A stretch of DNA of 64,000 nt from Trypanosoma brucei gambiense DAL972 (GCF_000210295.1 NC_026737.1:124001-188000); one strand, 5' to 3'; positions 1 to 9,914 are shown, counted from the stretch's first letter. Numbers and translations: made by a program. The notes: a model not told the origin generated them from the letters alone.

Positions 1-657
1 AAGCAGGGTTTCGTGGTGTCGCAACAACGATACCGCGCAGGCCAGAGAGTGTGTGCACAAAGAAAAGCCCTTTACAAACATCGGCACATGACTGAGTGTC
101 GGACAAAACAGACTCATTCCCCTCCTTATTTTCATATATATTCTGTTCCTTTAACTTTAGCTACCCCTCCACTCCTTTATCGGAACCTCTGCTATAACCT
201 CACGATACATCACCCCAAGTACGTTCACAAACCGTTTGAAGTTTCCGAAGTAAGGCGTGTGTATCGTGGAGCAAACTTTCGAATAAGGCAAAAGGACGAG
301 GAAATAATGAATGAGTGAATGATGAAAAACGGAAAGGGTAACGTCCTCGGATTCTACTGCCGCTGTGACCTCCACTTTCTACCTATAGCTAAAGTGTCAG
401 CATCCGTTCCCCGTCTCTATGCGCGATGATTCCATGCGATTCGTATCCCTTCCACCCACAACTCCTCCTCCTTCTTCTCCCCCTCACTTCCCGACATCAT
501 CATCAACAACAACAACAAAAAGAGATCTCATGGTGTCATCACCCGCTACTACCTAATCAAATAGCTCCGCATCGCATCACTGTTTGTCATAAACCTACGC
601 TACAAATTGTCCCCAAGCTCAGACACACCACACATTGGAGTGAGCTCACTCATAACC
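1..657. other. Intergenic / 3' UTR, no supported gene
   Basis: This is sequence downstream (minus sense) of the first gene. A minus-strand pyrimidine tract at about 255-345 could serve the splice acceptor of the next gene beyond the left edge. A plus-strand pyrimidine run lies at about 445-495 and a CAT/CAA trinucleotide stretch at about 500-520. The open frames here lack family resemblance. Confidence 0.6.
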
Positions 658-975
658 TTAAATGCTTTTTGGGAACACCAACTCATAGAATTGATAGATG
701 AACGCACACTCCACACCCCATAAGAAGAGGTTCCAGCTACTCATGCCTTTAATAATTTCTGGAGAATTCTTATACGGATCATCAGGATCGAAGTCTTTGA
801 ACTCCTCAGGCCATTCTGCCTGGTTAACGACCACCTTTGCCCGTTCCTCCTCACTCAACTGAGGGCGGCGTTTAGGGTCGCGGAAAACGAGCATGTTATA
901 ACCGCGTGATGTACACAAAGCGGTAGCTCCTCCCATCGGGGCCATCATCACTCTTGGGACCAGTCGCCGCAGCAT
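658..975 (-). CDS. Small single-pass mitochondrial-type protein, possibly complex I ESSS/NDUFB11-like
   Basis: The product is 105 residues from the ATG at 975. A longer open frame exists upstream, but its hydrophobic leader is a translated pyrimidine tract, and a likely splice AG lies at 1003-1004. The N-terminus (MLRRLVPR...) is basic and hydroxylated with no acidic residue before about position 28, like a mitochondrial presequence. The middle is charged and acidic (EEFKDFDPDDPY). One hydrophobic segment follows (about 82-100, WNLFLWGVECAFIYQFYEL), with a very short tail. The acidic stretch, 'DP' motif and single membrane helix recall the ESSS (NDUFB11) subunit of complex I, but the match is by eye and weak. 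It could equally be another kinetoplastid respiratory-chain subunit. That it is a real small mitochondrial membrane protein is likely; the identity is not settled. Confidence 0.6.
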   Translation of the reverse strand: MLRRLVPRVMMAPMGGATALCTSRGYNMLVFRDPKRRPQLSEEERAKVVVNQAEWPEEFKDFDPDDPYKNSPEIIKGMSSWNLFLWGVECAFIYQFYELVFPKSI

Positions 976-1306
976 CTCAACGGTTGGATTATCGCGCTCC
1001 CTCTGGTGCAAAGAAGAACAGAGGCAAAATAAAAGATTGACAAAGGCACGAAAACGACGAGTCAAAGGAAAACATGCAAAAGAAGGCCAAGGCGGTAGCA
1101 AGGGAAAGTGAAAAATAATAACAATAAAAATAATAATAATAATTAACGCAGCGGGACACAAACACATAGAACCAAAATGAACAACAAAGAGGGGAAACAA
1201 CAGTAACCACTTTTAGAAGAGTAAGATTGTGGGGTACGGTCCAAGTGGCTCTTTGTATCCGAGGCACATCCTCCCACCTCCGTAGCTGTTTTTCCTCTCC
1301 ATCAGT
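976..1306. other. Intergenic: splice region of the 658 gene and 3' UTR of UfSP2
   Basis: Minus-strand pyrimidine tract at about 1010-1090 with an AG at 1003-1004, giving a 27-base 5' UTR for the small gene. An AAT-rich microsatellite lies at 1111-1144. No gene seen. Confidence 0.6.
1111..1144. repeat. AAT-rich microsatellite
   Basis: Imperfect AAT/AAC trinucleotide repeat in the intergenic region. It accounts for the poly-isoleucine stretch seen if the upstream open frame is translated, which supports that stretch being non-coding. Confidence 0.7.
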
Positions 1307-2785
1307 TCAGCGGGGATCGAAGGTGGCTACCTGTGGTATGCATAGGTTGTACCAACTATTCGCCTCAAAGAAGTTTCTGGCCTCCTTCCACCCCACGTAA
1401 CCCTTGCTCACAACAGTTTTCGTTGATGTTTCATTGCTAGCATAGTGAGGATCCGCAATCAGATATCGCGCCTCCGTCGTAGCAAGGTTCATATCAACGC
1501 CAAGAATGGTGTGCGCGTAGCTGCTGCCGCCGATCATGACGGGGCATGATCTTTTCCCCCTAAAGTGCTCCGCAAGAAGCGCCTGTATTTCCGGGTTCGT
1601 TTCCAGTTCAGCGCCGCTTTCCATGCGCCTTATGGTGCAGTCTAAACCCGGAATGTAGTGCTGCAACACAATCATTATCTCGAAGGAGCCAATCCAATCT
1701 TTCGACCCCACAAACCCTTTACGATTCATCTTATCGGTGTCTTTCACGGAAAGGATTTCTTGAATAGTGTGAATACTTGGGATGGCACCTTGCATAAGTC
1801 CCTCGTATTGGAACCACGACAAAATCGTCTGAAGGCTCCGGTACGCGCAACCCCAACCAGAGTCCTTAAAGCCATCAATAAGATAATGATAATAATCGTA
1901 AGACCCGCTGGTTATGTAAACCTCTCCACCAGATACGGGAATGTATTCCTTGAGAGACTTATGAATGTTGCGCACCAGATGTTTCTCCCACGCCTGGCCA
2001 GTCCGAGGCATGTCACACCCTGCAGACACCTGGAGCCCCTTCACGGCGTCCCAGTTTTTCAGTCGCTTCTCCACTCGGAATAGGGAGAGTATAGGTAACA
2101 AAAGCGCATCGTGCTCTAAGACACGCTGGTTGGCCATGCCGTAGTGAATGTTTACCGGATGCACCAGCTGTGGCGGCCAAAATACCGCCGTCGGCGCCGT
2201 CACATTTTGGAAGAGATGAGCACGGAGAAGATCACCAATGTAACGTGCCACATCAGTGGCCGATTCGCCAAACACAACACGTTCATTCACATCCTCATCC
2301 TCCTTCTTCAAACGCAGACGCCCGACATCTCCATTTGCTGGTCCGTTTGTGACACTTGGCTCACTCGCTAGTAAAATGTCGCATGGTCCGCTAAGTTGAA
2401 ACCCCGACAGCCACGAAACCGCGTCATGCACACCCTCCTCATCTCCCTTGAACATGTGACTGGTTAGCCCCTCGTTACTTACCCCTCCTCGGCTAAAAAG
2501 TAGCCAATATCTTTCCTCCTTCAAAATACCGAGTGCCATGCGAAGCTTTGCCACGACGGGCCACTCGACCGCCGCGACATTCAGCACACCGCTTTCGCGT
2601 GCTTCCTGTAATTCTTCGGTTCGACTTACATGTAGGGTTTCGCATGTGGGGAGATAAAATGGAAGAAAGGTGCCTTGAAGGGAGTTGTCGCGTACAACCG
2701 CAATAGTTTTGCCATTTTTCCGTACAACAAGAATAGGCAGCACCCCTTCATCCAATGTGGCGAATTCATTAGCCACCGTCGCCAT
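1307..2785 (-). CDS. UFSP2: UFM1-specific protease 2 (peptidase C78)
   Basis: The product is 492 residues from the ATG at 2785. UfSP2 is a cysteine protease that matures the ubiquitin-like modifier UFM1 and removes it from substrates. The C-terminal half (about 290-490) carries the C78 hallmarks. The catalytic Cys313 sits in DSGWGCAYRSLQT. The Asp-Pro-His triad part is Asp445 and His447 in LIADPHY. A conserved IGGSSYAHTILG block precedes it, and GYVGWK and SWYNLCIPQ follow. The N-terminal half is divergent, as in other UfSP2 proteins, and the length fits UfSP2 (about 470) rather than the much shorter UfSP1. All three catalytic residues are present, so an active enzyme is expected. UFM1 conjugation is known in Leishmania, so the pathway is plausible here. 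Confidence 0.93.
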   Translation of the reverse strand: MATVANEFATLDEGVLPILVVRKNGKTIAVVRDNSLQGTFLPFYLPTCETLHVSRTEELQEARESGVLNVAAVEWPVVAKLRMALGILKEERYWLLFSRGGVSNEGLTSHMFKGDEEGVHDAVSWLSGFQLSGPCDILLASEPSVTNGPANGDVGRLRLKKEDEDVNERVVFGESATDVARYIGDLLRAHLFQNVTAPTAVFWPPQLVHPVNIHYGMANQRVLEHDALLLPILSLFRVEKRLKNWDAVKGLQVSAGCDMPRTGQAWEKHLVRNIHKSLKEYIPVSGGEVYITSGSYDYYHYLIDGFKDSGWGCAYRSLQTILSWFQYEGLMQGAIPSIHTIQEILSVKDTDKMNRKGFVGSKDWIGSFEIMIVLQHYIPGLDCTIRRMESGAELETNPEIQALLAEHFRGKRSCPVMIGGSSYAHTILGVDMNLATTEARYLIADPHYASNETSTKTVVSKGYVGWKEARNFFEANSWYNLCIPQVATFDPR

Positions 2786-3106
2786 AGGTTGAGCGCTGCG
2801 TAGCCTAACGAAAGATTTGCATCAAACAGAGTGGCGTCAAAGCGTATGCATAGAATACACACTCAAACACAGCGAAAAAAAAACGATGTGCCAGGCAAAG
2901 AAAAGAGCAGTTTTGCACGCTCGAATGCTCGGTAGGGATGTTGCAATGCCAGCAAACGCACGTTTGGATCAAGCATGGTGGACGCGCACTCGTACAGAAG
3001 GAGTTAAGGTAAACCAATAACAACTGAAATTAAAAAACGGGGAGTAAAAGAGAAAACACCTGTGGGTGGTAGAAGCTGATATGCGATGATTATGCTCAAG
3101 AATACT
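2786..3106. other. Intergenic: UfSP2 splice region and RGP1-like 3' UTR
   Basis: A minus-strand pyrimidine tract with a T-run (plus-strand A-run at about 2875-2883) precedes UfSP2. No gene seen. Confidence 0.6.
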
Positions 3107-4402
3107 TCAAAAAATAACTTCGAGCGTTATGCCTTTCCTTGGAATGTGTCCGGGATTGGGGGGTGGCACCACAGTTAGGGGCACCACAAGCTCCGGTTGT
3201 TCCTCCTCCACCGGCAACTGACTTCTGAACCCGGAGGAAAACTCCTTAAGCCTAGAGGCAGAGCACCATAAGAATCGAAGTCGCAGTTGCCAACAGGTCG
3301 TAACGGCATCAGTTTGCATCGAAGCGCAATAATTTATATTGCTGAACGGTATACTAATGGGTACCGATGAACGCCCTATGAGATTCCATTCAAATTCTTC
3401 TACCACTGATGTTTGCGTGACAACCAACCGCGACTCCTCACCCGGAAGCTCGTGACATGTTACGCCGCGCTGTAGATGCTCGGGGAATGTGCACTCCAGC
3501 ATTTCGAGAACACCTTGCACCATTACCACACGGGATATGCAACCGTCACGGGGAAGAAACGCAGCCCGCAGCGAAGACCCAATCATCACAGTCGTGGACG
3601 AAACGACCACCGTCAGGACCACATCACCCGCGAAACTTAGCGGAAATTCAAGAGGTGTCCGCTGCTTGGCTAAATGACTCGCTATAAAGTTTGGCCTCCT
3701 GCAGGACAGTCCACTCCCAACAACATCATTCAACTCGTGCTCGTCCACTCTGAAAGGTTGAGGTGGATCGGGAACACATATCCGCACACGGAAGTTGAAG
3801 TTATCCATGGGAAAACACAGAGGCAGAAGTAGTGGAGAGAGGACCGACTGGGGTGAAAACACACTAATTGGAATACGTACATTGGACGAGGATGTTGGTT
3901 CCCCCTCGCCATGATACGAAACTTTAAGGAGTAGAGTGTGACAGAAGCGCAAACATCGCCCCTTGTATGACGGTGGTAAACTATCAGGTACAGCGAACGT
4001 CACGGAGACCGCCTTCGTTTCTCCCAATCGAAGCGGAATGTCCTGAGCGAGAGCGAAGTCGTCTGAGCAGCACAACTTGTAGACGCGGCAGTCACTCGAT
4101 GTGGACTCATCCACCAACTCCGGGCAGTGTTGGGCCACATTTCCCTTGTCCCATGCCAGAGCATACTGAAGGAGGCGGGAATCCACCACACAAGTGCAAA
4201 CAACACGTCCCGTTATTGAAGCTGTGATGGAAACTGATGAGTTGTCAATGACAGGTGCGCCAAAGCTATTACCGACGTCTCTGAAGCGGCTTTTCAATGC
4301 ACTGTTTGGCTCATTAGCGAGGCACTGGAACTCTACTTCCGCCTTTATATTATCACCAGGTGCATACCATTTGCGATGCAGCGTTGCCCTGAGCAACAAC
4401 AT
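3107..4402 (-). CDS. RGP1: RGP1-like protein (Rab6/Ypt6 exchange-factor partner)
   Basis: The product is 431 residues from the ATG at 4402; the open frame extends to a GTG at 4435, but no ATG lies there. RGP1 pairs with RIC1 to activate the Golgi GTPase Rab6/Ypt6 in endosome-to-Golgi transport. The protein looks all-beta and arrestin-like. It has an N-terminal strand pattern with a 'WYAPGD' turn (compare 'FLAGE' in human RGP1). In the middle is an ETKAVSVTFAVPDSLPPSYKG segment matching the RGP1 'LPPSYRG' region. Later come a 'CRRPNFIAS' block and a C-terminal WQLRLRFLW strand, like the W-x-L-x-F-E-F segment of the family. Length is close to human RGP1 (about 390). The match is from remembered family features and divergent; a generic arrestin-domain protein is the alternative. 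Confidence 0.62.
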   Translation of the reverse strand: MLLLRATLHRKWYAPGDNIKAEVEFQCLANEPNSALKSRFRDVGNSFGAPVIDNSSVSITASITGRVVCTCVVDSRLLQYALAWDKGNVAQHCPELVDESTSSDCRVYKLCCSDDFALAQDIPLRLGETKAVSVTFAVPDSLPPSYKGRCLRFCHTLLLKVSYHGEGEPTSSSNVRIPISVFSPQSVLSPLLLPLCFPMDNFNFRVRICVPDPPQPFRVDEHELNDVVGSGLSCRRPNFIASHLAKQRTPLEFPLSFAGDVVLTVVVSSTTVMIGSSLRAAFLPRDGCISRVVMVQGVLEMLECTFPEHLQRGVTCHELPGEESRLVVTQTSVVEEFEWNLIGRSSVPISIPFSNINYCASMQTDAVTTCWQLRLRFLWCSASRLKEFSSGFRSQLPVEEEQPELVVPLTVVPPPNPGHIPRKGITLEVIF

Positions 4403-5072
4403 CCGTTCCGATTCCGTGTTGTTGTTTTTCCACACTTTTGCTTGCCTTACCCTCCACTTACCCCACTCCTCTAGATCTCTCTTAAGGAGTTGAAACTTTA
4501 CTTTCTTACAAACTTCAGCTTCCCTCTCTCTCTCTCTTCACGGCACGGCCGGACAAGCGCCGGGGCGCGCGACAGAAGCGCTAATATTATAACAGCGACA
4601 ACCTGCAGCCGAATACACAAGCCGCGGCAACAAACGAGCGACATAACAAGAAGAAGAAAAAGAAAAAGAAAGATAACAAAATAACAGAAACGATGCCTAG
4701 AAAAAAGACACCAAGAGCAATTTGTCCCAACTCTTGCTCAGCCCTATGTGAGCACACAAATATATAAATATGCGCATATGCTTAAGAACGTATAGTTTAT
4801 TCCGCTGCAGTAAACATTAGGTACTTAAACTCGTCAAATGCCAGGAGACACAAAACATTGCATTATTGGTTCAATATCTTCACTCATTGCAGTTGTTGTT
4901 TTTTTTTTTTTGCTTCGCACTGCGTTCCCCTTTTCCTTTCTTTTTATCTAAGAAAAAAAAAAGTTCTTCGCATTGCCTCTCAATACCACCCGCGCCTTGT
5001 TGTCATTCATCCCCCTGCCAGTCCACACGCACGCGTCCAAACAAACAGAATAAAAAGGTCGCTCCCATGTAA
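4403..5072. other. Intergenic: RGP1-like splice region and NHP2 3' UTR
   Basis: Minus-strand pyrimidine tract at about 4645-4690, with a further CT-repeat on the plus strand at about 4522-4540. T-runs and A-runs lie near 4897-4912 and 4952-4964. No gene seen. Confidence 0.6.
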
Positions 5073-5510
5073 TCACGCCGTGTTGAGATCCTCAATTGCC
5101 AGAATCATTTTGTCGTAATTTGGCCTCAACTCAGCTGTTGGCTTCAGCAATACCACAGAAGTGGCCCGCTTGCACTGCGTTGCCGTTCCCAAGTCCTGTC
5201 GTGATGGCACCCACACATACGGCACATCCGACTCCTCTGCAAGAAGCGGAAGATGTGAAATCACGTCATAAGGGGAAGCATCTGCACCGAGAACAAGAAT
5301 TCCCTTCTGTCCTTTGCGTAATGCCTTCGTCACGTCTTTGATACCCTTTATAACATCTTTTTTGTTATTCACAACAGTTTTCTTAATGAGCACGTATAAC
5401 TTTTTCGTCATCTTCGCCTTCTCAGATGTGATGGGCCACGAGATGGGGCACCGATATAACTCTCTGTCGTAGTCGTATGCCGCCACCTCCTGTTGCTCAT
5501 TCTCCGCCAT
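5073..5510 (-). CDS. NHP2: NHP2, H/ACA snoRNP protein (L7Ae family)
   Basis: The product is 145 residues from the ATG at 5510. NHP2 is one of four core proteins of H/ACA snoRNPs, which guide pseudouridylation of rRNA and, in trypanosomes, of other RNAs including the spliced leader. The L7Ae fold fills about residues 30-135. The family signature KGQKGILVLGADASPYDVISHLP is clear, followed by the VPYVWV strand and the SRQDLGTATQCKRATSVVLL segment that includes part of the RNA-facing loop. The N-terminal RELYRCPISWPI block resembles the NHP2 N-terminal extension and favours NHP2 over ribosomal eL8/eL30 or SNU13. Length is near human NHP2 (153). Confidence 0.92.
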   Translation of the reverse strand: MAENEQQEVAAYDYDRELYRCPISWPITSEKAKMTKKLYVLIKKTVVNNKKDVIKGIKDVTKALRKGQKGILVLGADASPYDVISHLPLLAEESDVPYVWVPSRQDLGTATQCKRATSVVLLKPTAELRPNYDKMILAIEDLNTA

Positions 5511-6392
5511 AATGTTTCCCTAAACTAAACCGTCACAGCGCTAAATGTTAATTTTTTTTTTTTGGGGGCTCCTCTTTCCCTTCTTACTCTCTTTATTAAT
5601 TTGTATTTTTACCCCAGCCTTAAACGGAAGTTGCCAAACACAGGTGCTTTCGTGAAAGTTGAGAAAAAATATGAAAACAAGAATGATTTTAAAAATAAGG
5701 GGAGAACATAAAGAAACAGAGAGAGTTAGAGGCAGAATCAAAGAAAAGGAAGCAAATATGCTCCCTGAACGATCATCATCTTTTTTTTTTTGCATGTACA
5801 CTACCGAATGAAGAGGTTTTACGAAACCAGAAGCAGTGTCGCGGAAGGGAACCGAACCTCAGGCAAATCGGGAGCACGGTTTGAAAAAGAATTAAATCCC
5901 GTTTGTTCATTTTTTTTTTTGAAAACGATGGAGAAAACACTCTTGGTAAAACAAGAAAAGACGCGGTTTGCAAACACGGCTGCTCCACACAATTTCCTCC
6001 ACTCCCCTCATCCTCCTTCACTGCTTTCCATTCTGCTGCTTGGTAACCTCGATCCGCTCACTCGTAAGTCAAATATCCTCTTCTTTCCCCCTTCATTTTC
6101 TTCTGCATATAGTGCAAAACATATTATGAAGCAAAAATAAAAAAAGACATGCGAAGGACTAACCTTTTCCCTCCAAATCACACACGGACACACACAAACA
6201 CACACAATCATTTATGTAAAGCAGAGGTCCCAACACTAGCGTCATGTTGCAAGGAAGGGGAAGATTAAAGGAACATACCTCCTCACCTGCACGAACACAT
6301 ACAAACACCCATGGGAAGAAATTCGTGAAATAACAGGGAAAGGGAGGAAGAAGCAAATAAAAACAAAGGTGTAAAATGGAAACGAGATGTGG
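5511..6392. other. Intergenic: NHP2 splice region and AP-1 gamma 3' UTR
   Basis: A minus-strand pyrimidine tract runs through about 5650-5760. The NHP2 ATG is preceded by two AGs within about 20 bases. Several T-runs of ten or more lie at 5551-5562, 5781-5790 and 5910-5920 (plus strand), and CA repeats at 6179-6207. No gene seen. Confidence 0.6.
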
Positions 6393-8816
6393 CTAAACCT
6401 CTTGGGACACCTGCAGCATTTGGGAACGGGATGCCCCAGCAACTGTGTAGAGAACCTTCACGCGAAGCATAACAAGGCGAGGATTTTTATCACTTCTTGA
6501 GTTGTCCACAGTCAAAGACTGCACAATCCGTCCGAATGGCGGAACAGCCGTCATGGGAAGGGGAGCGACCTCGAGAGACGATGTCTTGGGGACTGCCACC
6601 TGAATGGAAAGGTTTTCCATTGGGGAGGCAAGGCGGGAAAGGATACTGAGGCTGATGGCTATGGTACCCTGAACCACAGCACCCATGCTCACGGAGAAGT
6701 CTTCGCACTCAAAAACTGATTTCTCCGCCGTTGGAAAAGCAGTGGCTGCGGGAAAACCAGTGGCCGTTGGAAAACCAGTGGCTGCGGGAAAAGCAGGCGC
6801 GCTTGCCATCATCAACCCGTCTAGCGCGCTCAAACCACTCACCGCTTGAGGGGCTGGCGCAGGTTTGCTGCCGAAGAGGTCATCAATATCGGAAGTGTTC
6901 ACCACCGCACCTTTAGGAGCCCCACCAGCTGGTGCGGTACCCCCACCGAACAGATCATCCAAACTGACGGTATCCTTTTTCTGCAAAAACTCAGGAGGGA
7001 GATTCACCACTTGCAGTGGCTGTGCCTGAATCCTTCCCTCGTCCTTAACGGTCACAGTAATGGGTGGCATCCGCTCAAAGCTAAATGCCGCTTCCTGTGG
7101 GAACGACTCCAAGATGGTGGTGTACTCACACGCACGCTGCTGCAGCTCGCAATCGAAGCTTGTGGTGTGGTTTGCGAAAACGGCAACCGCCGTATTTTTG
7201 GTCGATGGGTATCTGGATGCTACCTTCACCAATGCTGTCAAGCCGTATGATTTGATTAGTTTATATTCGGTGTTGTTGATTATGTCTGCAATGCGTGTTG
7301 CTATTTTCTCCTCGCTAACTCCCTTTTTCGAGACGAGTAAGTCCGCGTACTCTCCTATGCACCACACGGCCGCCACCAGAAATGCCTTACGCAGGTGATG
7401 AATAGCATCAAACGGTGATCCTTCTCCCTCCCAAAGCGCATTTGTGGCCGTTGTTTGAAGTTCCACCGTCTCATTTGTGAGTAGTCCAATAAGGCGTGTA
7501 GCGAATCCAACCGAAACGTGCTGCCGTCCAAGACGAAGTAGCCGCAGTGACAACTCCACACGCCACTCAGCATTCGGTGCCTTCGTCTCGATGAGCTGGC
7601 ATAAATGACGAACCACTTCCTCCCGCATCTCATCCGAGCAAACAGTTAGGTAAGTAAGCAAGTCGGGCACTAGGAGGCGCACGTTCGTCTCGTCAATCAG
7701 GGCGACCGTCAATTCCAAAGCGCGACGACGGATGGATACGTCAGCATCCTTGAGGCAGTCCAGGATAATATCCTGATGTCCTCGGACGGCCTCTGCATCG
7801 CGAGCAGCATAGTCCAAGAGAGACTGCAGGGCCACGAAGCGAAGATTATTGTCGTTAGAAGCAAGGAAGCGTCCAATTGTGCTAACGCCCAGCGATCGCA
7901 AGGCTTCATCACTCTCAACGGCATAAATGGTCTTCACACATTCGTACTGAACAGCAGAGCCGGCTTTGGTGGAGCCATCAGTGTTGGTAAGCACCTGCGC
8001 AAGAACGTCGTTGATTGTCTCAGACACGACAGGGCTACCCTTGCCCACGATCTTCATGAACTGTAGTAGTTTGATTTGCAGAAAAGGATCAGCCACACCG
8101 CCAATATCCTGCGCTGTCACGCGTGATGACAAAACCAACTGTTTCAATAAACGGACAGCACCGTTCGTTGCCAAACGATACTTCTTCAAGTGCTCCTCAA
8201 CATCAGATTGCAGCAGGCACTCATTGACAAGAGTAAGTTTGCACAATAGCACCGCCTGATTGTTTTCGTGGAAGACGTTGGTGCATTCCTGCAAAAACAC
8301 CTCAGCATAATCGGGAACTTTCTTTATAATGCGAACGGCCGCGAGGCACGCCTTCTTCGCTATATACGGGTCAGGGCAGGCGAACAAGCGCAAAATGTCG
8401 TCAAACATATCGCGTGACATTGGCTCACTTGCGATGTTTGCCACCACATTCAGTGCCATGGATTGAAGGAGCGGCTGGCCACTTCCGAGGTCTTTTTTTA
8501 TATGATTCTCCGACAACGTTAGTACTTCATCGTTTTCACCTAACACCATCTGAATAGTGAGGTAACCCACCCGCTTTCCTGCGTAGTCGGATTGCGCAAT
8601 AAGGCTCACCACCTCAACTTGGCCAAATTCCGTCGGGTATCCGAGCATGGAGATATACAAAAGTTTCAACATGTTGCGCGTCCGAACGTGAGGTTTACTA
8701 CCTCGAAACGACTCACGGATAATGGCGCTTTCCTTGCTGATAAGGGCACGCTCCTCAGAAGATGTTTTGCATTGCCGTACGGCGGATATCAACTCACGAA
8801 GCTTTTGGCTGTTCAT
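6393..8816 (-). CDS. AP1G1: AP-1 clathrin adaptor, gamma subunit (gamma-adaptin)
   Basis: The product is 807 residues from the ATG at 8816. The gamma subunit is a large chain of the AP-1 complex, which sorts cargo into clathrin vesicles at the trans-Golgi and endosomes. The trunk (about 1-590) is an armadillo/HEAT solenoid opening with the typical LRELISAVRQCKTSSEERA and the ERALISKESAIIR segment, followed by the conserved RNMLKLLYISMLGYPTEFGQ block. A hinge (about 610-700) contains two DLFG boxes near 620 and 645, candidate accessory-protein or clathrin-binding sites, and a short Ala/Phe/Pro repeat. The last 100 residues form the immunoglobulin-like gamma ear. Trunk, hinge and ear are all intact, and the length matches human AP1G1 (822). 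Confidence 0.95.
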   Translation of the reverse strand: MNSQKLRELISAVRQCKTSSEERALISKESAIIRESFRGSKPHVRTRNMLKLLYISMLGYPTEFGQVEVVSLIAQSDYAGKRVGYLTIQMVLGENDEVLTLSENHIKKDLGSGQPLLQSMALNVVANIASEPMSRDMFDDILRLFACPDPYIAKKACLAAVRIIKKVPDYAEVFLQECTNVFHENNQAVLLCKLTLVNECLLQSDVEEHLKKYRLATNGAVRLLKQLVLSSRVTAQDIGGVADPFLQIKLLQFMKIVGKGSPVVSETINDVLAQVLTNTDGSTKAGSAVQYECVKTIYAVESDEALRSLGVSTIGRFLASNDNNLRFVALQSLLDYAARDAEAVRGHQDIILDCLKDADVSIRRRALELTVALIDETNVRLLVPDLLTYLTVCSDEMREEVVRHLCQLIETKAPNAEWRVELSLRLLRLGRQHVSVGFATRLIGLLTNETVELQTTATNALWEGEGSPFDAIHHLRKAFLVAAVWCIGEYADLLVSKKGVSEEKIATRIADIINNTEYKLIKSYGLTALVKVASRYPSTKNTAVAVFANHTTSFDCELQQRACEYTTILESFPQEAAFSFERMPPITVTVKDEGRIQAQPLQVVNLPPEFLQKKDTVSLDDLFGGGTAPAGGAPKGAVVNTSDIDDLFGSKPAPAPQAVSGLSALDGLMMASAPAFPAATGFPTATGFPAATAFPTAEKSVFECEDFSVSMGAVVQGTIAISLSILSRLASPMENLSIQVAVPKTSSLEVAPLPMTAVPPFGRIVQSLTVDNSRSDKNPRLVMLRVKVLYTVAGASRSQMLQVSQEV
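6725..6800 (-). repeat. In-frame tandem repeat in the gamma-adaptin hinge
   Basis: About three and a half copies of a roughly 21-base unit reading on the plus strand like GGAAAAGCAGTGGCTGCG with small changes. They encode alternating FPxATG/FPxATA units at about residues 672-697. Copies differ by only a few bases, which suggests recent duplication. Copy number may vary between strains. Confidence 0.8.
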
Positions 8817-9914
8817 TAATGATCCGTTTTTTTTTCTTTTTTCTTCTTCTTCCTTTCTTCGCCTTTATTGTTAGCGGATGACCGTCACTCCGTATCTTCA
8901 GGTTTTTACTTTTCTTTCTGTTTTTCTTGACTGCCTTGTCCCTATTGATGTTGCTGTCGTTTCCTTTCCTTCTTGGTTTAACCCCTCCTCCTCTATTTCG
9001 TTCCTATAGGCACAACTTATAAAAACGGAAAAGGGTTTTGTTTATTTTTCATGTTGCAAACACCGAAAGAATAGGAAGAGATGAAAATAAAGGTAAAATC
9101 AATATACAATATACTATTCAATGCATGACTGCAATGTTGGCTGCCGCGCGAACAGGCGTTAAGCTTTACGTCAACCAAAAGGGTTTCAGGAACAACAACA
9201 ACAATGATATCAGCACCAGAAAAGCCAGGCAATGTTTGTTGCTATCCTTCACGTACCTCTGCTCCTCACATCGAAGTAAACGAACTTTAAAAAAAGAAAA
9301 AGTGAAAGGAAACAAAAACGTATGCGAAATTTATGGCACAAAAAAAAAGTTAGAATTATCTCAAAAAATGCCTTGTAGTGGGCAGAGAACACAGTAATTA
9401 TCAGAAGAGAATGACAATACGGGCGCGAAAAAAAAAAAAGGAAGCATTGAATGCCGCACAGAAAATATAACTCCCTTACGTGACCGGGCACACTCCCGCG
9501 CTACCAATTGTCACCCTGCTTGACAAACACATTAGTCAATAAATATGAGCGCCTCGCTTCGGATTATTTCCATAAAACAGGTTTTTTCGCTCTCACCACC
9601 ATGATTCCGCACACATACACATATATATATTCTCAATTCTCCTTTCCTTTTCACTAAACTTCCTGATTAGCACCTCCTGTCCCATTACTTCTGTTCCCCC
9701 TTCCCCCTCCCTCCGCCTTCTTTTTTTCCTTTCCGCATTTCACAAAACTTTCCTCCACATCGGTATTAACCAACTACACGTTTTCTCTTTTTCCTTCAAC
9801 ATCGTATATGTCACACACGACTCTACACGCCACAATACATCGCGTAAATCACACCTTACATGCAGTCAGACGAAGCGCATGCAAAGTGCACGGGATGAGG
9901 GCACCCAACACACT
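8817..9914. other. Long intergenic region, no supported gene
   Basis: This is 5' sequence of AP-1 gamma and 3' UTR of the HECT ligase. The AP-1 side is plus-strand pyrimidine-rich (8827-8865, 8900-9000), which is purine-rich on the coding strand. The clearest minus-strand pyrimidine tracts are further off, at about 9283-9365. Minus-strand open frames here are short and low in complexity. Confidence 0.55.

Noticed and set aside
13..318. Plus-strand 101-codon frame at the left edge
   Set aside because: Opposite to all genes, no family resemblance, no splice signal on that strand.
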